DNA of 64,000 bases from UMGS1370 sp046957575 (GTDB lineage Bacteria; Bacillota; Clostridia; Lachnospirales; Lachnospiraceae). Shown piece after piece: positions 1-8,302 of the stretch (its first letter is position 1; every line of letters begins with the position of its first letter). Under the pieces are notes generated by a model. That model saw only the letters and a program-made list of their open reading frames with translations. It did not search any database and was not told where the DNA came from. The position numbers and the translations under genes are program-made. The stretch is from NCBI GenBank assembly GCA_046957575.1, contig JBKUOG010000009.1, positions 1 to 64,000 of the forward strand. The letters are read 5' to 3'.

Positions 1-206
1 TCATCGTCGTCATCATCATCGTCATCATCATCGTCATGGTCCCAGCGATCATCATCCCAATCACCCCAGCGGCCATTGTTCCAGCGATCCTCCCACTTTT
101 CTTCTTTGTCATGGGGACGGGCTTCAGCCTGAATGATTCCTAACTGGGAACCTGCTACTAAAAATGCGGAAGCAAACAATAAACCTATAACTTTTGACTT
201 TTTCAT
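1..206 (-). CDS. Secreted Asp-rich protein, N-terminal fragment (runs off left edge)
   Basis: Reading leftward from the ATG at 206-204, the protein begins MKKSKVIGLLFASAFLVAG, a clear Sec signal peptide (Lys-rich start, hydrophobic core), with probable cleavage near the AEA around residues 27-29. A short charged Trp/Arg/Asp-rich stretch follows, then an almost pure aspartate run made of GAT/GAC codons up to the window edge. An AAGGAGGAAC ribosome binding site lies at 211-220. No catalytic domain is visible and the C-terminus is missing. A poly-Asp exported protein could bind calcium or other cations, but that is inference from composition only. Sure of the ORF start and export signal; function unknown. 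Confidence 0.75.
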   Translation of the reverse strand, partial: MKKSKVIGLLFASAFLVAGSQLGIIQAEARPHDKEEKWEDRWNNGRWGDWDDDRWDHDDDDDDDDDDD

Positions 207-546
207 ATGAGTTCCTCCTTTAATAACATTGTATAAATGAATAAATGTGTTTTTCTTTATGGCCACATTATAGTAATAATACACAAGAAAATCAATAGAT
301 TTTAAAAGAAGTAAGAAAGTGTAAAAGAAACGTAAACAAGAGAAAAAAATGTAAGGAATTTTAAAAGAACTGTTAAGATACGGGCGCAACTTTATGGAAA
401 GCTGTTGAGGATAAAATCTATATGAAAATCTGGCAGTTTTATGGGGAGTGTGGTATACTTAATGCACTTATCAAAGAAACCCGAAGGCGGGGCGGTACGA
501 TTATAAAACGTCTGTAGCTGGCAGACAAAGATCAGAGGAGGTTTAC
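207..546. promoter_or_regulatory. Divergent intergenic region with promoter for the nucleotidyltransferase
   Basis: AT-rich spacer between two divergent genes. An extended -10 (TGGTATACT, hexamer TATACT 454-459) faces right; no good -35 is seen. The leader contains a small CCCG-AAGG-CGGG hairpin near 480-492 and a GTCTG/CAGAC hairpin near 510-526, just before the AGAGGAGG ribosome binding site at 534-541. I do not recognise a known riboswitch class. Confidence 0.45.
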
Positions 547-1467
547 ATGAAGACAACATTGGTAGTGATGGCAGCAGGAATTGGCAGCCGGTTTGGCGGA
601 GGGATTAAACAACTGGCATCTGTTGGGCCGTCAGGGGAGATTATTATGGATTATTCCATCCATGATGCTCTGGAAGCCGGATTTGACCGGATCGTTTTTA
701 TTATCCGAAAAGATTTGGAAAAGGATTTTAAAGAAATTATTGGAAACCGGATTGAAAAGATTGCAGAAGTCGCTTACGCATACCAGGAACTTACAGATTT
801 GCCGGAAGGATTTGAGCTTCCGCAGGGACGGACAAAGCCCTGGGGAACCGGCCAGGCAGTCTTAAGCATTAAGGGATTAGTGGATGGCCCGTTTGCAGTC
901 ATTAATGCAGACGATTATTATGGAAAAGAATGCTTTAAAAATATGCACCGTTATATGACGGAGGAAATGGATACCCAGAGAAGTCCTTATGATATGTGCA
1001 TGAGCGGATTTGTTCTTTCCAATACATTAAGTGAAAATGGCACAGTAACCAGAGGAGCCTGCCAGGCCAATCCGGACGGCACATTAAAAGAAGTCGTGGA
1101 AACCTACGAGATCCGAAAGACGCCGGAAGGGATATTTGGAGCAGATGATGGCGGAAATAAAGTTTTGCTGGATGGGAGCCAACTGGTGTCAATGAATATG
1201 TGGGGACTGCCGGTTTCCTTTTTAGATGAACTGGAAAGAGGATTTCCGGAGTTTTTGGCATCTGTTCCGGAAGGCGATTTAAAGAAAGAGTATCTTCTGC
1301 CGCAGATTATTGATAAGCTGGTAAAGTCCGGACAGGCTTCGGTAAAGATTCTGGATACCCCGGATAAGTGGTTCGGCGTGACCTATAAAGAAGACCAGGA
1401 AGCAGTGGAAAAGGCTATTTGCAGACTGGTGGCAGCAGGAGTCTATAAAGAAAAATTGTTCTCATAA
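547..1467 (+). CDS. NTP-transferase family nucleotidyltransferase
   Basis: 306-residue protein of the GT-A-fold sugar-nucleotidyltransferase superfamily. The N-terminal signature VMAAGIGSRFGGGIKQL (residues 7-23) is the nucleotide-binding G-x-G-x-R loop with its downstream Lys; INADDYYG around 119-126 is the metal-binding Asp region; KPWGTGQAVL near 97-106 fits the base/sugar pocket. By family it would couple an NTP to a sugar phosphate, but the substrate cannot be read from sequence. AGAGGAGG at 534-541 supports this ATG. It stands alone between a divergent secreted protein and a terminator-like hairpin. Related proteins in this group are usually annotated only as nucleotidyltransferase. Confidence 0.85.
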   Translation: MKTTLVVMAAGIGSRFGGGIKQLASVGPSGEIIMDYSIHDALEAGFDRIVFIIRKDLEKDFKEIIGNRIEKIAEVAYAYQELTDLPEGFELPQGRTKPWGTGQAVLSIKGLVDGPFAVINADDYYGKECFKNMHRYMTEEMDTQRSPYDMCMSGFVLSNTLSENGTVTRGACQANPDGTLKEVVETYEIRKTPEGIFGADDGGNKVLLDGSQLVSMNMWGLPVSFLDELERGFPEFLASVPEGDLKKEYLLPQIIDKLVKSGQASVKILDTPDKWFGVTYKEDQEAVEKAICRLVAAGVYKEKLFS

Positions 1468-1477
1468 AATGAGGAGA

Positions 1478-1509
1478 CCCCGATTGGTACAGGATGTACA
1501 CAATCGGGG
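1478..1509 (+). terminator. Terminator-like hairpin after nucleotidyltransferase
   Basis: CCCCGATTG at 1478-1486 pairs with CAATCGGGG at 1501-1509. The U-tract is poor (TAATTATG follows), so this may be a weak terminator or mRNA-stabilising hairpin. Confidence 0.5.
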
Positions 1510-1674
1510 TAATTATGAAAAATCTATGTGCAATATAGCGAATAAAAAATATAAAAATCATTTTTTTCTATGCATTTAGTATAAAAAATAAATATGAATA
1601 AATTATGAACATCATGTAAATAGATTGTAACTGTTAAAAACAGTTTTATGTAGATAAATAAGGAGGATGGGATA

Positions 1675-3342
1675 GTGGCAGAGGAAATTCAGAGAACTCC
1701 CATTGTAATTGGCCATAAAAATCCAGATACGGATTCGATCTGTTCAGCCATTTGCTATGCCAATTTAAAGACTAAGATAACAGGGACTTACCACGAATCG
1801 GCCAGAGCCGGAAAGGTAAATGGGGAGACCCGGTATGTGCTGGATTATTTTGGAATAGAAGCACCAGGGCTTGTGGAGGATGTACGCACACAGGTCAAAG
1901 ATATTGAGATTCGTCAGATGGATGGGGTAAACCGAAACATTTCTTTGAAAAAAGCGTGGAATCTCATGCAGGCCAACAATGCGGTGACACTGCCAATTGT
2001 AATGGAAAACGGCGCATTAGAAGGGCTGATTACAGTAGGAGATATTACCAAGTCCTATATGAATATTTATGACAGCAGTATTTTGTCAAAAGCCAATACC
2101 CAGTATTCCAACATATTGGAGACGTTGGAAGGAGACTTGATTGTCGGGGATGCACATGCATATTTTGACCAGGGCAAGGTGCTGGTTGCGGCTGCTAATC
2201 CGGATATGATGGAATTTTATATTGAACCCCATGATTTGGTTATTTTGGGAAACCGGTATGAGTCTCAGCTTTGCGCCATTGAGATGGAAGCGGCCTGTAT
2301 TATTGTCTGCGAGGGCGCAGGAGCGTCTCTGACTATCCGTAAATTGGCGGAGCAGCATGGATGTACAGTTATTACGACTGCTTATGATACGTACACCACA
2401 GCCCGTCTCATCAACCAGAGTATGCCGGTCAGCTATTTTATGACCACAGACAAATTAATTACATTTGAAGAGGATGATTATATTGATGAGATTCGGGAAG
2501 TAATGGCCAGCAAGCGCCATCGGGATTTCCCTATTTTGGATAAAAACGGCCTTTACAAGGGCATGATTTCCCGCCGGAATTTACTGGGCGCCAGGGGCAA
2601 ACAGGTGATTCTGGTGGATCACAATGAGAGAAACCAGGCCGTAGACGGGATACTGGATGCAGATATTCGGGAGATTATCGACCACCACAGGTTGGGAACG
2701 GTAGAGACTATTTCACCGGTATTTTTCCGCAATCAGCCTCTTGGATGTACGGCTACCATCGTTTACCAGATGTATCAGGAGGCAGGAGTCGAGGTAGAGC
2801 CGAAAATAGCCGGACTTCTCTGCAGCGCGATTATTTCAGATACGCTGCTGTTCCGTTCTCCTACCTGTACAGAAGTGGATCGGCAGTCTGCCATGAAGCT
2901 GGCCCGGACAGCTGGAATTGAGATGGAAAAATACGCAAGGGACATGTTTGCAGCCGGAAGCAATTTAAAGGGAAAAAGTGACTCGGAGATTTTTTATCAG
3001 GATTTTAAAACCTTTACTGCCGGCAAGCTGATTATGGGAGTCGCCCAGGTAAGTTCCCTGAATGAAGAAGAACTGAACCGTCTTAGAAGCCGTATGTGTA
3101 ATTATATAAAACAGGCCAGATCTGATAGGGGAATGGACATGATGTTCTTTATGCTTACCAACATTATTACCCAGTCTACAGAACTGATCTACGAAGGGCA
3201 GGGGGCTGAACAGCTGGTATTTAAAGCATTTCATATGGAAAATGAAGGGGATTTGGGCGAGGAACACTGGGTCAGCCTTCCGGGAGTAGTATCCCGCAAA
3301 AAGCAGCTGGTTCCGGCGCTGGTTTTAGCTGCGCATGAATAA
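1675..3342 (+). CDS. ppaC: CBS/DRTGG-domain manganese-dependent inorganic pyrophosphatase (family II)
   Basis: Hydrolyses pyrophosphate to two phosphates in the cytosol. It is a DHH-superfamily enzyme: GHKNPDTDS at residues 13-21 supplies the first metal ligands, VDHNERNQ near 314-321 and IIDHHRLG near 334-341 supply the DHN and DHH motifs, and SDTLLFRSPT follows. At 555 residues it is far longer than the roughly 310-residue minimal enzyme: a CBS pair (about 83-130 and 262-303) flanks a DRTGG-like segment, the layout of Clostridia pyrophosphatases regulated by adenine nucleotides. The GTG start at 1675 is supported by AGGAGG at 1661-1666. Single-gene unit upstream of the flavin reductase. Confidence 0.95.
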   Translation: MAEEIQRTPIVIGHKNPDTDSICSAICYANLKTKITGTYHESARAGKVNGETRYVLDYFGIEAPGLVEDVRTQVKDIEIRQMDGVNRNISLKKAWNLMQANNAVTLPIVMENGALEGLITVGDITKSYMNIYDSSILSKANTQYSNILETLEGDLIVGDAHAYFDQGKVLVAAANPDMMEFYIEPHDLVILGNRYESQLCAIEMEAACIIVCEGAGASLTIRKLAEQHGCTVITTAYDTYTTARLINQSMPVSYFMTTDKLITFEEDDYIDEIREVMASKRHRDFPILDKNGLYKGMISRRNLLGARGKQVILVDHNERNQAVDGILDADIREIIDHHRLGTVETISPVFFRNQPLGCTATIVYQMYQEAGVEVEPKIAGLLCSAIISDTLLFRSPTCTEVDRQSAMKLARTAGIEMEKYARDMFAAGSNLKGKSDSEIFYQDFKTFTAGKLIMGVAQVSSLNEEELNRLRSRMCNYIKQARSDRGMDMMFFMLTNIITQSTELIYEGQGAEQLVFKAFHMENEGDLGEEHWVSLPGVVSRKKQLVPALVLAAHE

Positions 3343-3386
3343 AGGGCGCTGTGAGAAACAGCAATCAATCAGAAGGAGGATGTTAG

Positions 3387-3998
3387 ATGGCAAAACAGAC
3401 CTGGAGACCAGGCACAATGGTTTATCCAGCTCCGGCGGCAATGGTCAGCGTTGCAGATAAAGATGGAAATACAGACATTATAACGGCTGCCTGGACAGGC
3501 AATATCTGTTCGGATCCGGCAATGGCCTATGTGTCTGTCCGGCCAGAGCGGTTTTCTTATCACATGATAGAAGAGACGCAGTGTTTTGTGATTAACCTGA
3601 CCACAAAAAGTCTGGCAAAAGCAACGGATTACTGCGGAGTCCGCTCTGGACGGGATGTAGACAAATGGAAGGAAACCGGGCTTACAAAAGAGCCGGCGGA
3701 TCATATTCCGGCGCCGATGATTAAAGAAAGTCCTGTGAATATCGAGTGCCAGGTGGTGAATCATCTGGATTTGGGAACTCACACGATGTTTATCGGAAAG
3801 GTGCTGGCAGTCCATGTAGACGAGGCTTATATGGATAAAAAAGGAAAGTTCGATCTGACCAGTACCGGCCTTATGGCATATGCCCATGGAGAATATCTGG
3901 AACTGGGAAAGAGAATCGGCACCTTTGGATATTCTGTAAAAAAGAAGACCGCAGGAAAGGGAACAAAGGCGTCAGTGCGGAAAGGACGGAAAAAATGA
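3387..3998 (+). CDS. Flavin reductase family protein (FMN-binding split barrel)
   Basis: 203 residues. The N-terminal 170 match the FMN-binding split-barrel fold of the flavin reductase-like family (TAAWTGNICSDPAMAYVSVRP is the typical opening, followed by FVINL and a CGVRSGRDVDK segment). These proteins bind FMN and reduce flavin or other substrates; the substrate here is unknown. The C-terminal end (about 182-203) is a Lys/Arg/Gly-rich tail that is not part of the barrel. AGAAGGAGG at 3371-3379 precedes the ATG. The stop overlaps the next gene's start by four bases (ATGA), so the two are translationally coupled. Confidence 0.85.
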   Translation: MAKQTWRPGTMVYPAPAAMVSVADKDGNTDIITAAWTGNICSDPAMAYVSVRPERFSYHMIEETQCFVINLTTKSLAKATDYCGVRSGRDVDKWKETGLTKEPADHIPAPMIKESPVNIECQVVNHLDLGTHTMFIGKVLAVHVDEAYMDKKGKFDLTSTGLMAYAHGEYLELGKRIGTFGYSVKKKTAGKGTKASVRKGRKK

Positions 3999-4522
3999 CA
4001 GAAAAGAAAAAAAGCAATATTACTTTGATTGGAATGCCGTCTTCCGGCAAAAGCACAATCGGCGTCCTGCTGGCAAAAAGACTGGGATATTCGTTTGTGG
4101 ATGTAGATATTGTGATCCAGGAAAAACAGGGCTGTCTGTTAAAAGAAATTATTGCAGATAAAGGCATGGATGGGTTTATGGACATAGAAAACCAGATTAA
4201 TGCAGGTCTGGAAGCAGACCACGCTGTGATTGCGCCAGGCGGCAGTGTGATTTTCGGAAAAGAAGCTATGGAGCATTATAAAGAAATCAGCCAGATTGTT
4301 TACCTGAAACTAAGCTATGAAGAGGTGGAAAGGCGGATTGGAAACGTAGTAGACAGAGGTGTTGTGCTGAAAGAGGGGCAGACCCTGAGAGATTTGTATG
4401 AAGAACGGATTCCCTACTATGAAAAATATGCAGACATTACCATTGATGAGACCGGTCAGACTCCAGGAAGTACTGTAGATATCCTGCGCCGGATGATAGA
4501 AGGACAAAAAGTAAGAACCTGA
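3995..4522 (+). CDS. Shikimate-kinase-family protein with altered substrate residues
   Basis: 175 residues with the P-loop GMPSSGKST (13-21), the FVDVD strand (34-38) whose Asp is normally the shikimate-binding base, and a lid-like DRGVVLKEGQTL (120-131) with R121, followed by the typical EERIPYYEKYADITID end. Two hallmark sites deviate: the usual F-R-x-x-E is F61-M62-D63-I64-E65, so the shikimate-binding Arg is missing, and the usual GGG is GGS (82-84). Known AroK enzymes phosphorylate shikimate at O3; this protein may be a divergent kinase with another substrate. It overlaps the flavin reductase by 4 bp and ends at a strong hairpin. No other aromatic-pathway gene is adjacent. Confidence 0.7.
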   Translation: MTEKKKSNITLIGMPSSGKSTIGVLLAKRLGYSFVDVDIVIQEKQGCLLKEIIADKGMDGFMDIENQINAGLEADHAVIAPGGSVIFGKEAMEHYKEISQIVYLKLSYEEVERRIGNVVDRGVVLKEGQTLRDLYEERIPYYEKYADITIDETGQTPGSTVDILRRMIEGQKVRT

Positions 4523-4532
4523 TTTTGCAAAA

Positions 4533-4575
4533 AAGAAGCAGTCCTCCAACGAGTTTTTTTGGAGGACTGCTTCTT
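4533..4575. terminator. Bidirectional terminator between kinase and luxS
   Basis: A 16-bp stem (AAGAAGCAGTCCTCCA at 4533-4548 with its complement at 4560-4575) around a T-rich loop. A-rich flank on the left and C/T-rich flank on the right suit the convergent luxS transcript as well. Confidence 0.8.
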
Positions 4576-4576
4576 G

Positions 4577-5059
4577 TCAGGTGTTTGGATAATTCATTCT
4601 GGATTCATCTATTTTTTCTAAAACCGCTTCTAAAAACCATCTTCCCCAGAAATTTGCCATGGGCAGATTCATATCCAGGTAGTTGCCGCAGTCTTTAGGA
4701 GCAGCGCCCGGCACATCGCCTTTAAAATCGCGGATAAAGGCAAACAATTCTTTGAGCAGTCCGATAATATCCTGGGGCTGCAGATCTCCCGCTAACAACA
4801 GATAAAATCCGGTCCGGCATCCCATGGGGCCGAAGTAGAGAACCTGATCCTTAAAATCTTTGTGATTGCGCAGGAATGTAGCGCCTAAATGCTCAATGGT
4901 GTGGATTTCGGCAGTATTCATGACCGGCTCGTAGTTGGGGCGGGTCATGCGGATATCAAAAGTGGTAACAGTCTGATCGCCTACTTTGTCCTTGCGGGAA
5001 ACGTAGACGCCGGGAAGCAGATGCAGATGATCAACAGTGAAACTTGTAATTTTCTCCAT
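4577..5059 (-). CDS. luxS: S-ribosylhomocysteine lyase
   Basis: Cleaves S-ribosylhomocysteine to homocysteine and DPD, the AI-2 precursor; part of the activated methyl cycle. The metal site is intact: H53 and H57 in HTIEHL and C125 in KDCGNY; the catalytic Cys is C81 in GPMGCRTG. 160 residues is the usual length. Transcribed leftward from an isolated unit; a good -10 (TATAAT on the minus strand at 5101-5106) lies 42 bases upstream of the ATG. No S-box or other riboswitch is evident in the short leader. Converges with the shikimate-kinase-like gene at the shared terminator. Confidence 0.96.
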   Translation of the reverse strand: MEKITSFTVDHLHLLPGVYVSRKDKVGDQTVTTFDIRMTRPNYEPVMNTAEIHTIEHLGATFLRNHKDFKDQVLYFGPMGCRTGFYLLLAGDLQPQDIIGLLKELFAFIRDFKGDVPGAAPKDCGNYLDMNLPMANFWGRWFLEAVLEKIDESRMNYPNT

Positions 5060-5202
5060 AATGATAAACGCTCCTTCTTTTTTATTGTCTCATAAAAGGT
5101 ATTATAGCATAAAGCAGGAAAGACGCCCATACATTTTTTACTATCAAGTCCTGCCAAAAAGCTGCGGGGCAGCATGTCATAGAAAAGAGAGGAAGGGCGA
5201 GC

Positions 5203-8088
5203 ATGAAGGATTGGTATCAGATTCCGGAAGAAGAGGTGTTGACCCGTCTGGAAACATGCAGTCTGGGGCTAAAAGAGGAAACTGCAGCCAGACGTCTGGA
5301 GGATTACGGGAAAAATGCGCTGAGAGAGGTGAAACCAAAAGCCTGGTGGAAGGTTTTTCTGGAACAGTTTCAGGATCTTCTGGTTCAGATATTAATTGGA
5401 GCAGCAGTGATTTCCATGATATCCGGAAGCAGAGAAAGCACAATAGTCATTTTCACAGTATTGATTTTAAATGCTGCCCTGGGGACAGTCCAGCATGAAA
5501 AGGCCAGAAAATCGCTGGAAAGTCTCAAAACCCTTTCAGCCCCCTCGGCCCAGGTGATCCGGGGCGGATGTAAAAAGAAAGTGCCGGCAGCAGAAGTTGT
5601 GCCAGGAGATATTCTGGTACTGGAAACAGGAGATTTGGCAGCAGCAGACGGCCGTATTTTGGAGGCAAATGCCCTTTTTTTAAATGAAAGTTCTCTGACA
5701 GGCGAAGCGGAGAGTGTGGAAAAAGGCCGGAAAGTTCTGCAAGGGGAACACTCTCTGGCAGACAGAAGCAATATGATTTTTTCCGGAAGTCTGGTGACAG
5801 GGGGCAGAGGACTTGCTGTGGTGACAGCCACAGGGATGGATACAGAAATCGGAAAAATTGCAGAACTGATGAACGATGCCGGAGAAAAAAGAACTCCCCT
5901 TCAGATCAGCCTGGATCAATTCAGCAGCCGTCTGGCAATGGCAATTATGGGGATCTGTCTGATTGTGTTCCTTTTGGGACTATATCGGGGGAGCCAGGTA
6001 CTGGACGCTCTGATGTTTGCAGTGGCTTTGGCAGTTGCTGCGATTCCGGAAGCATTGGGGACAATTGTCACCATTGTTCAGGCCATGGGCACCCAGCGGA
6101 TGGCAAAGCAGAATGCGATTATTAAAGACTTGAAAGCAGTGGAGAGTCTGGGGTGTGTTTCAGTTATCTGCAGCGATAAAACAGGAACTTTAACGCAGAA
6201 TAAAATGACGGTTCAGGAAATCTATGAAAACGGAACTGCTGTGAGAGTGATAGGAACGTCATTGGGAAGCAGGCCTGACAGAGCCGGGAGGAAGGGACAG
6301 CTTTCAATTATGGAAGCAGCCATTTTGGCAAACAATGCAGAGGTTGTTTCTTCTCAAAACAAAGGAACAGCAAAAGACAGCCGAAAAGAGTATGTGGGAG
6401 ATCCGACAGAGACAGCTCTTTTGCGCATGGCTGCCGCCCATGGCAATGAAATCTGCCGGATTCGGGAGAAATGGGTGCGCCTGGAAGAACAGCCCTTTGA
6501 TTCTCGAAGAAAGCGGATGAGCGTTTTGTGCAGAAGGCCGGATGGCAAACTTGTTCTGATTGTAAAAGGGGCCTGGGATGTTTTGATGCCCAGGTGCAAA
6601 GAAATTGAAAAGAACGGAAAAAGCAGTCCTATCACTCCAGAAGATATCCGGAAAATTAAAAAACAAAATGAAATCTGGGGAAAAAAGGGACTTCGGGTAT
6701 TGGCCTTTGCCTGCCGGACAGAAGAAAAAAAGACGCAGGAAGAAAGAAAAAAGGGGATGGACAGGGAAACCGGTCTTACGTTTCTCGGTTTGGCTGCCCT
6801 GATGGATCCGCCAAGGCCAGAGACCAAAGAGGCGGTAAAAAAGGCAAGAGAAGCAGGGATTAAACCGGTAATGATTACAGGAGATCATCCGGCAACAGCC
6901 AGGGCCATTGCAGAAGAAACTGGTATTCTTTTTCCGGGGGAAGGAATCATAACCGGGCCGGAACTAGATCGGATTTCAGAAGAAGAACTGGACCGCCAAT
7001 TGGAACACATCTCTGTCTGTGCCAGAGTGTCTCCGGAGCATAAAATCCGAATCGTTGAGGCATGGCAGAAAAAGGGCTGCGTGGTGGCTATGACCGGAGA
7101 CGGGGTAAATGACGGACCGGCCTTAAAAAAAGCGGACATTGGGGTGGCAATGGGACTGGGCGGAACTGAGGTGTCCAGAGATGCGGCTTCTATGATTTTA
7201 GCAGATGATAATTTTGCAACCATTATTTCAGCAGTGGAGAATGGCAGAAATGTGTACCGGAATATTCAAAATGCCATTGATTTTCTGTTGTCGGGAAATA
7301 TGGCAGGGATTTTCTGTGTGCTTTATACATCTCTTCTGGCACTCCCTATGCCGTTTGCCCCGGTTCATCTGTTATTTATTAATCTGGTTACAGATTCACT
7401 GCCGGCCCTGGCTATCGGAATGGAACCGGCAGAGGACGGACTGCTAAAGCAGAAACCCCGCGACCCGTCAAAAGGGATTTTGAGCAAAGCTTTTTTAAAA
7501 GATATTTTGATTCAGGGAGGTTTGATAGCAGTATGTACCATGGCGGCCTATTATGTGGGGCTTACAGGGGGGCTGGGAGCTGGTTTTCATGGTATCCGGG
7601 AAACTATGGCAGGTATGGGAGAGGCGCTTGCTGCAATTCCTTGGGAGGTGGCTGGAGGGCTGAAGATTCTGGCAGAGGAGACGACTGCTGCAGCATCTGC
7701 TCTGGTCTCAGGAGAAGTGGTGCAGGCAGCGAATATACTGACACTTGGAAGAGAAACGGCAGCAGTTTCCTCGTTTTCCGGCAGTTCTGCGGTGGCAGCT
7801 ACTATGGCGTTTACAACGCTGACGCTGGCCAGACTATTTCATGGTTTCAACTGCCGGAGCCATCATTCCATTTTTCATCTGGGAGTATTTACAAACCTGT
7901 ACAGCATCATGGCATTTGAAGCAGGTACAGTGCTTTTGGCAGCCGTTTTGTTTGTTCCGTCTTTGCAGACTCTTTTTGCAGCTTCCGATCTGAACTTGAT
8001 CCAGATAATGGCAGCAGTGGGATTTTCAGTGATCCCCACAATTCTAATCCAGGGGTGGAAGCTGGCCAGAGAGTGGATGCAAGGCTGA
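5203..8088 (+). CDS. Cation-translocating P-type ATPase (P2A, Ca2+-type) with a large C-terminal-half insertion
   Basis: 961 residues with the full P-type plan: actuator LTGEAE (around 165-170), TM4 motif AAIPEALG, phosphorylation site CSDKTGTLT (Asp about 325), KGA nucleotide-binding loop, TGDHPATA, and hinge MTGDGVNDGPALKKADIGVAMG. TM6 carries NLVTDSLPALAIG, and the PE..L plus N..TD pair points to the SERCA/PMR1-like Ca2+ (or Mn2+) group. An Ala/Gly/Glu-rich stretch of roughly 75 residues (about 786-864) sits between the AAYYVGL membrane segment and ATMAFTTLTL, where relatives have a short loop. GAGAGGAAGG precedes the ATG. Monocistronic; the ion is inferred from family motifs. Confidence 0.9.
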   Translation: MKDWYQIPEEEVLTRLETCSLGLKEETAARRLEDYGKNALREVKPKAWWKVFLEQFQDLLVQILIGAAVISMISGSRESTIVIFTVLILNAALGTVQHEKARKSLESLKTLSAPSAQVIRGGCKKKVPAAEVVPGDILVLETGDLAAADGRILEANALFLNESSLTGEAESVEKGRKVLQGEHSLADRSNMIFSGSLVTGGRGLAVVTATGMDTEIGKIAELMNDAGEKRTPLQISLDQFSSRLAMAIMGICLIVFLLGLYRGSQVLDALMFAVALAVAAIPEALGTIVTIVQAMGTQRMAKQNAIIKDLKAVESLGCVSVICSDKTGTLTQNKMTVQEIYENGTAVRVIGTSLGSRPDRAGRKGQLSIMEAAILANNAEVVSSQNKGTAKDSRKEYVGDPTETALLRMAAAHGNEICRIREKWVRLEEQPFDSRRKRMSVLCRRPDGKLVLIVKGAWDVLMPRCKEIEKNGKSSPITPEDIRKIKKQNEIWGKKGLRVLAFACRTEEKKTQEERKKGMDRETGLTFLGLAALMDPPRPETKEAVKKAREAGIKPVMITGDHPATARAIAEETGILFPGEGIITGPELDRISEEELDRQLEHISVCARVSPEHKIRIVEAWQKKGCVVAMTGDGVNDGPALKKADIGVAMGLGGTEVSRDAASMILADDNFATIISAVENGRNVYRNIQNAIDFLLSGNMAGIFCVLYTSLLALPMPFAPVHLLFINLVTDSLPALAIGMEPAEDGLLKQKPRDPSKGILSKAFLKDILIQGGLIAVCTMAAYYVGLTGGLGAGFHGIRETMAGMGEALAAIPWEVAGGLKILAEETTAAASALVSGEVVQAANILTLGRETAAVSSFSGSSAVAATMAFTTLTLARLFHGFNCRSHHSIFHLGVFTNLYSIMAFEAGTVLLAAVLFVPSLQTLFAASDLNLIQIMAAVGFSVIPTILIQGWKLAREWMQG

Positions 8089-8125
8089 ACTATTACCAAT
8101 GGAGAAGCCGAGAGCGGTTTGGGTG

Positions 8126-8302
8126 TTGACATTTCTTTCTTATTTGTGTTAGCATGGTAGCATATGAGAATATAGATTAAAAAAGAAGCGAGGTGTCTAA
8201 GCGGAAACGTTTATTTACGTCGCTTTATTTTGTGGGAACATACGTCCTATGAAATGAAAACGTTCCGCTGCCTTTATTCTATGCGTATCAAGGAGAGGAA
8301 TT
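8126..8302 (+). promoter_or_regulatory. Promoter and structured leader of the FAH-family gene
   Basis: A -35 TTGACA (8126-8131) with a weak TTAGCA 17 bases on. Further down, an imperfect inverted repeat (AGCGGAAACGTT near 8197-8208 with AACGTTCCGCT near 8261-8271) encloses an ACGTCCTATGAAAT segment that recurs in the intergenic elements at 11700 and 27204. AGGAGAGG precedes the ATG at 8303. Confidence 0.4.
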
